A stretch of 64,000 nucleotides of DNA from Pipra filicauda (taxonomy: Eukaryota > Chordata > Aves > Passeriformes > Pipridae): assembly GCF_003945595.2 (NCBI RefSeq), contig NW_024104365.1:5241049-5305048 (forward strand), written 5' to 3'. The notes below the pieces were generated by a model that saw nothing but the letters and a program-made list of their open reading frames with translations, searched no databases and was not told the DNA's origin. The position numbers and the translations under genes are program-made. Positions 63,524 through 64,000 of this stretch are shown here, piece after piece. The first letter of the stretch is position 1. The number at the start of each line of letters is the position of its first letter.

Positions 63524-63647
63524 GTTTGGACAATGCTCTCAGGCACATGGTGTAACTCTTGGGGCTGTCCTGAGCAGGGCCAGGAGTTGGACTTTGATGA
63601 TCCTTGTGAGTCCCTATTCAATATAAGGATATTCTATGATTCTGTGA
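63524..63647 (+). mobile_element. CR1 LINE 3' end
   Basis: It contains TTTGGACAATGCTCTCAGGC, GGAGTTGGACTTTGATGATC and the terminal ATTCTATGATTCTGTGA. The start is nearly identical to 1360-1385, so it is the same CR1 subfamily. Confidence 0.88.
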
Positions 63648-64000
63648 TTTGCATTTTGGGGGCTCTTCCCCTGTCTGGCTGCACCTCTGCTCACATCCTT
63701 TCCAGGCTGGCATGGGGGGTCCTAGAGTGACATAAGCCGAGAGGGTCTGCCAGGTGCCACACATCTCTTTTTTTCCCCCCACTGCAGGCCATCCTTATCA
63801 GCAAAGAGGGGAAGGAGAGCATTTTGTACACCTGGGAGTCTTGGAGCTGGAAAGGGAAAAGACAAGTGGGGTGCCAGAAAAGAAATCCCTTGTTCCTACA
63901 GAAGTAAGAGAGGGGCAGGAGATAAGGCTCTCCTCCACCACCTCATGCCATATCATCTCTCATGAGGAAGCTCCCCAAGGAGATAAGACTGGTGGGAGCA
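63648..64000. other. Intergenic DNA at the window end
   Basis: Moderately GC-rich. Nothing recognised. Confidence 0.5.

Overview
This 64 kb window is vertebrate nuclear DNA and almost certainly avian. It has large introns with GT-AG splice sites, many 5'-truncated CR1 LINE fragments with the typical bird CR1 3' end (tandem copies of a short ATTCTATG-like motif), and two solo LTRs. The LTR at 22716-23315 looks like a family common in songbird genomes. That makes a passerine likely but not proven.

One protein-coding gene is clear. TM9SF2 (transmembrane 9 superfamily member 2, nonaspanin) lies on the + strand in 17 coding exons from 19362 to 48282. The exon lengths sum to 1953 nt, which gives 650 residues plus a stop, and every junction keeps the frame. 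The gene has a CpG-island promoter without a TATA box (about 19095-19690). Its product has a signal peptide, a large lumenal domain, nine membrane segments and a C-terminal KVD sorting tail. A poly(A) signal lies at 48861.

Layout: 1-18497 is intergenic, with CR1 copies and small repeats, one exon-like segment (11634-11759) and one long unexplained ORF (17327-18007). An antisense CR1 (18498-19090) abuts the CpG island, and a second antisense CR1 begins about 190 bp inside intron 1. Intron 1 also holds an older CR1 and a 600 bp solo LTR. Intron 2 holds a decayed partial copy of TM9SF2 exon 4. Intron 4 holds a CR1 split by a 1.19 kb LTR-like insertion, and another CR1 that stops 35 bp before exon 5. 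From 48886 to the end the DNA is intergenic. It contains small repeats, CR1 fragments and one cysteine-rich minus-strand ORF of unknown status.

In human the neighbours of TM9SF2 are UBAC2 (upstream) and CLYBL (downstream). I found no exon of either here, so both probably lie outside the window. I saw no prokaryotic-type system, CRISPR array, rRNA or tRNA.
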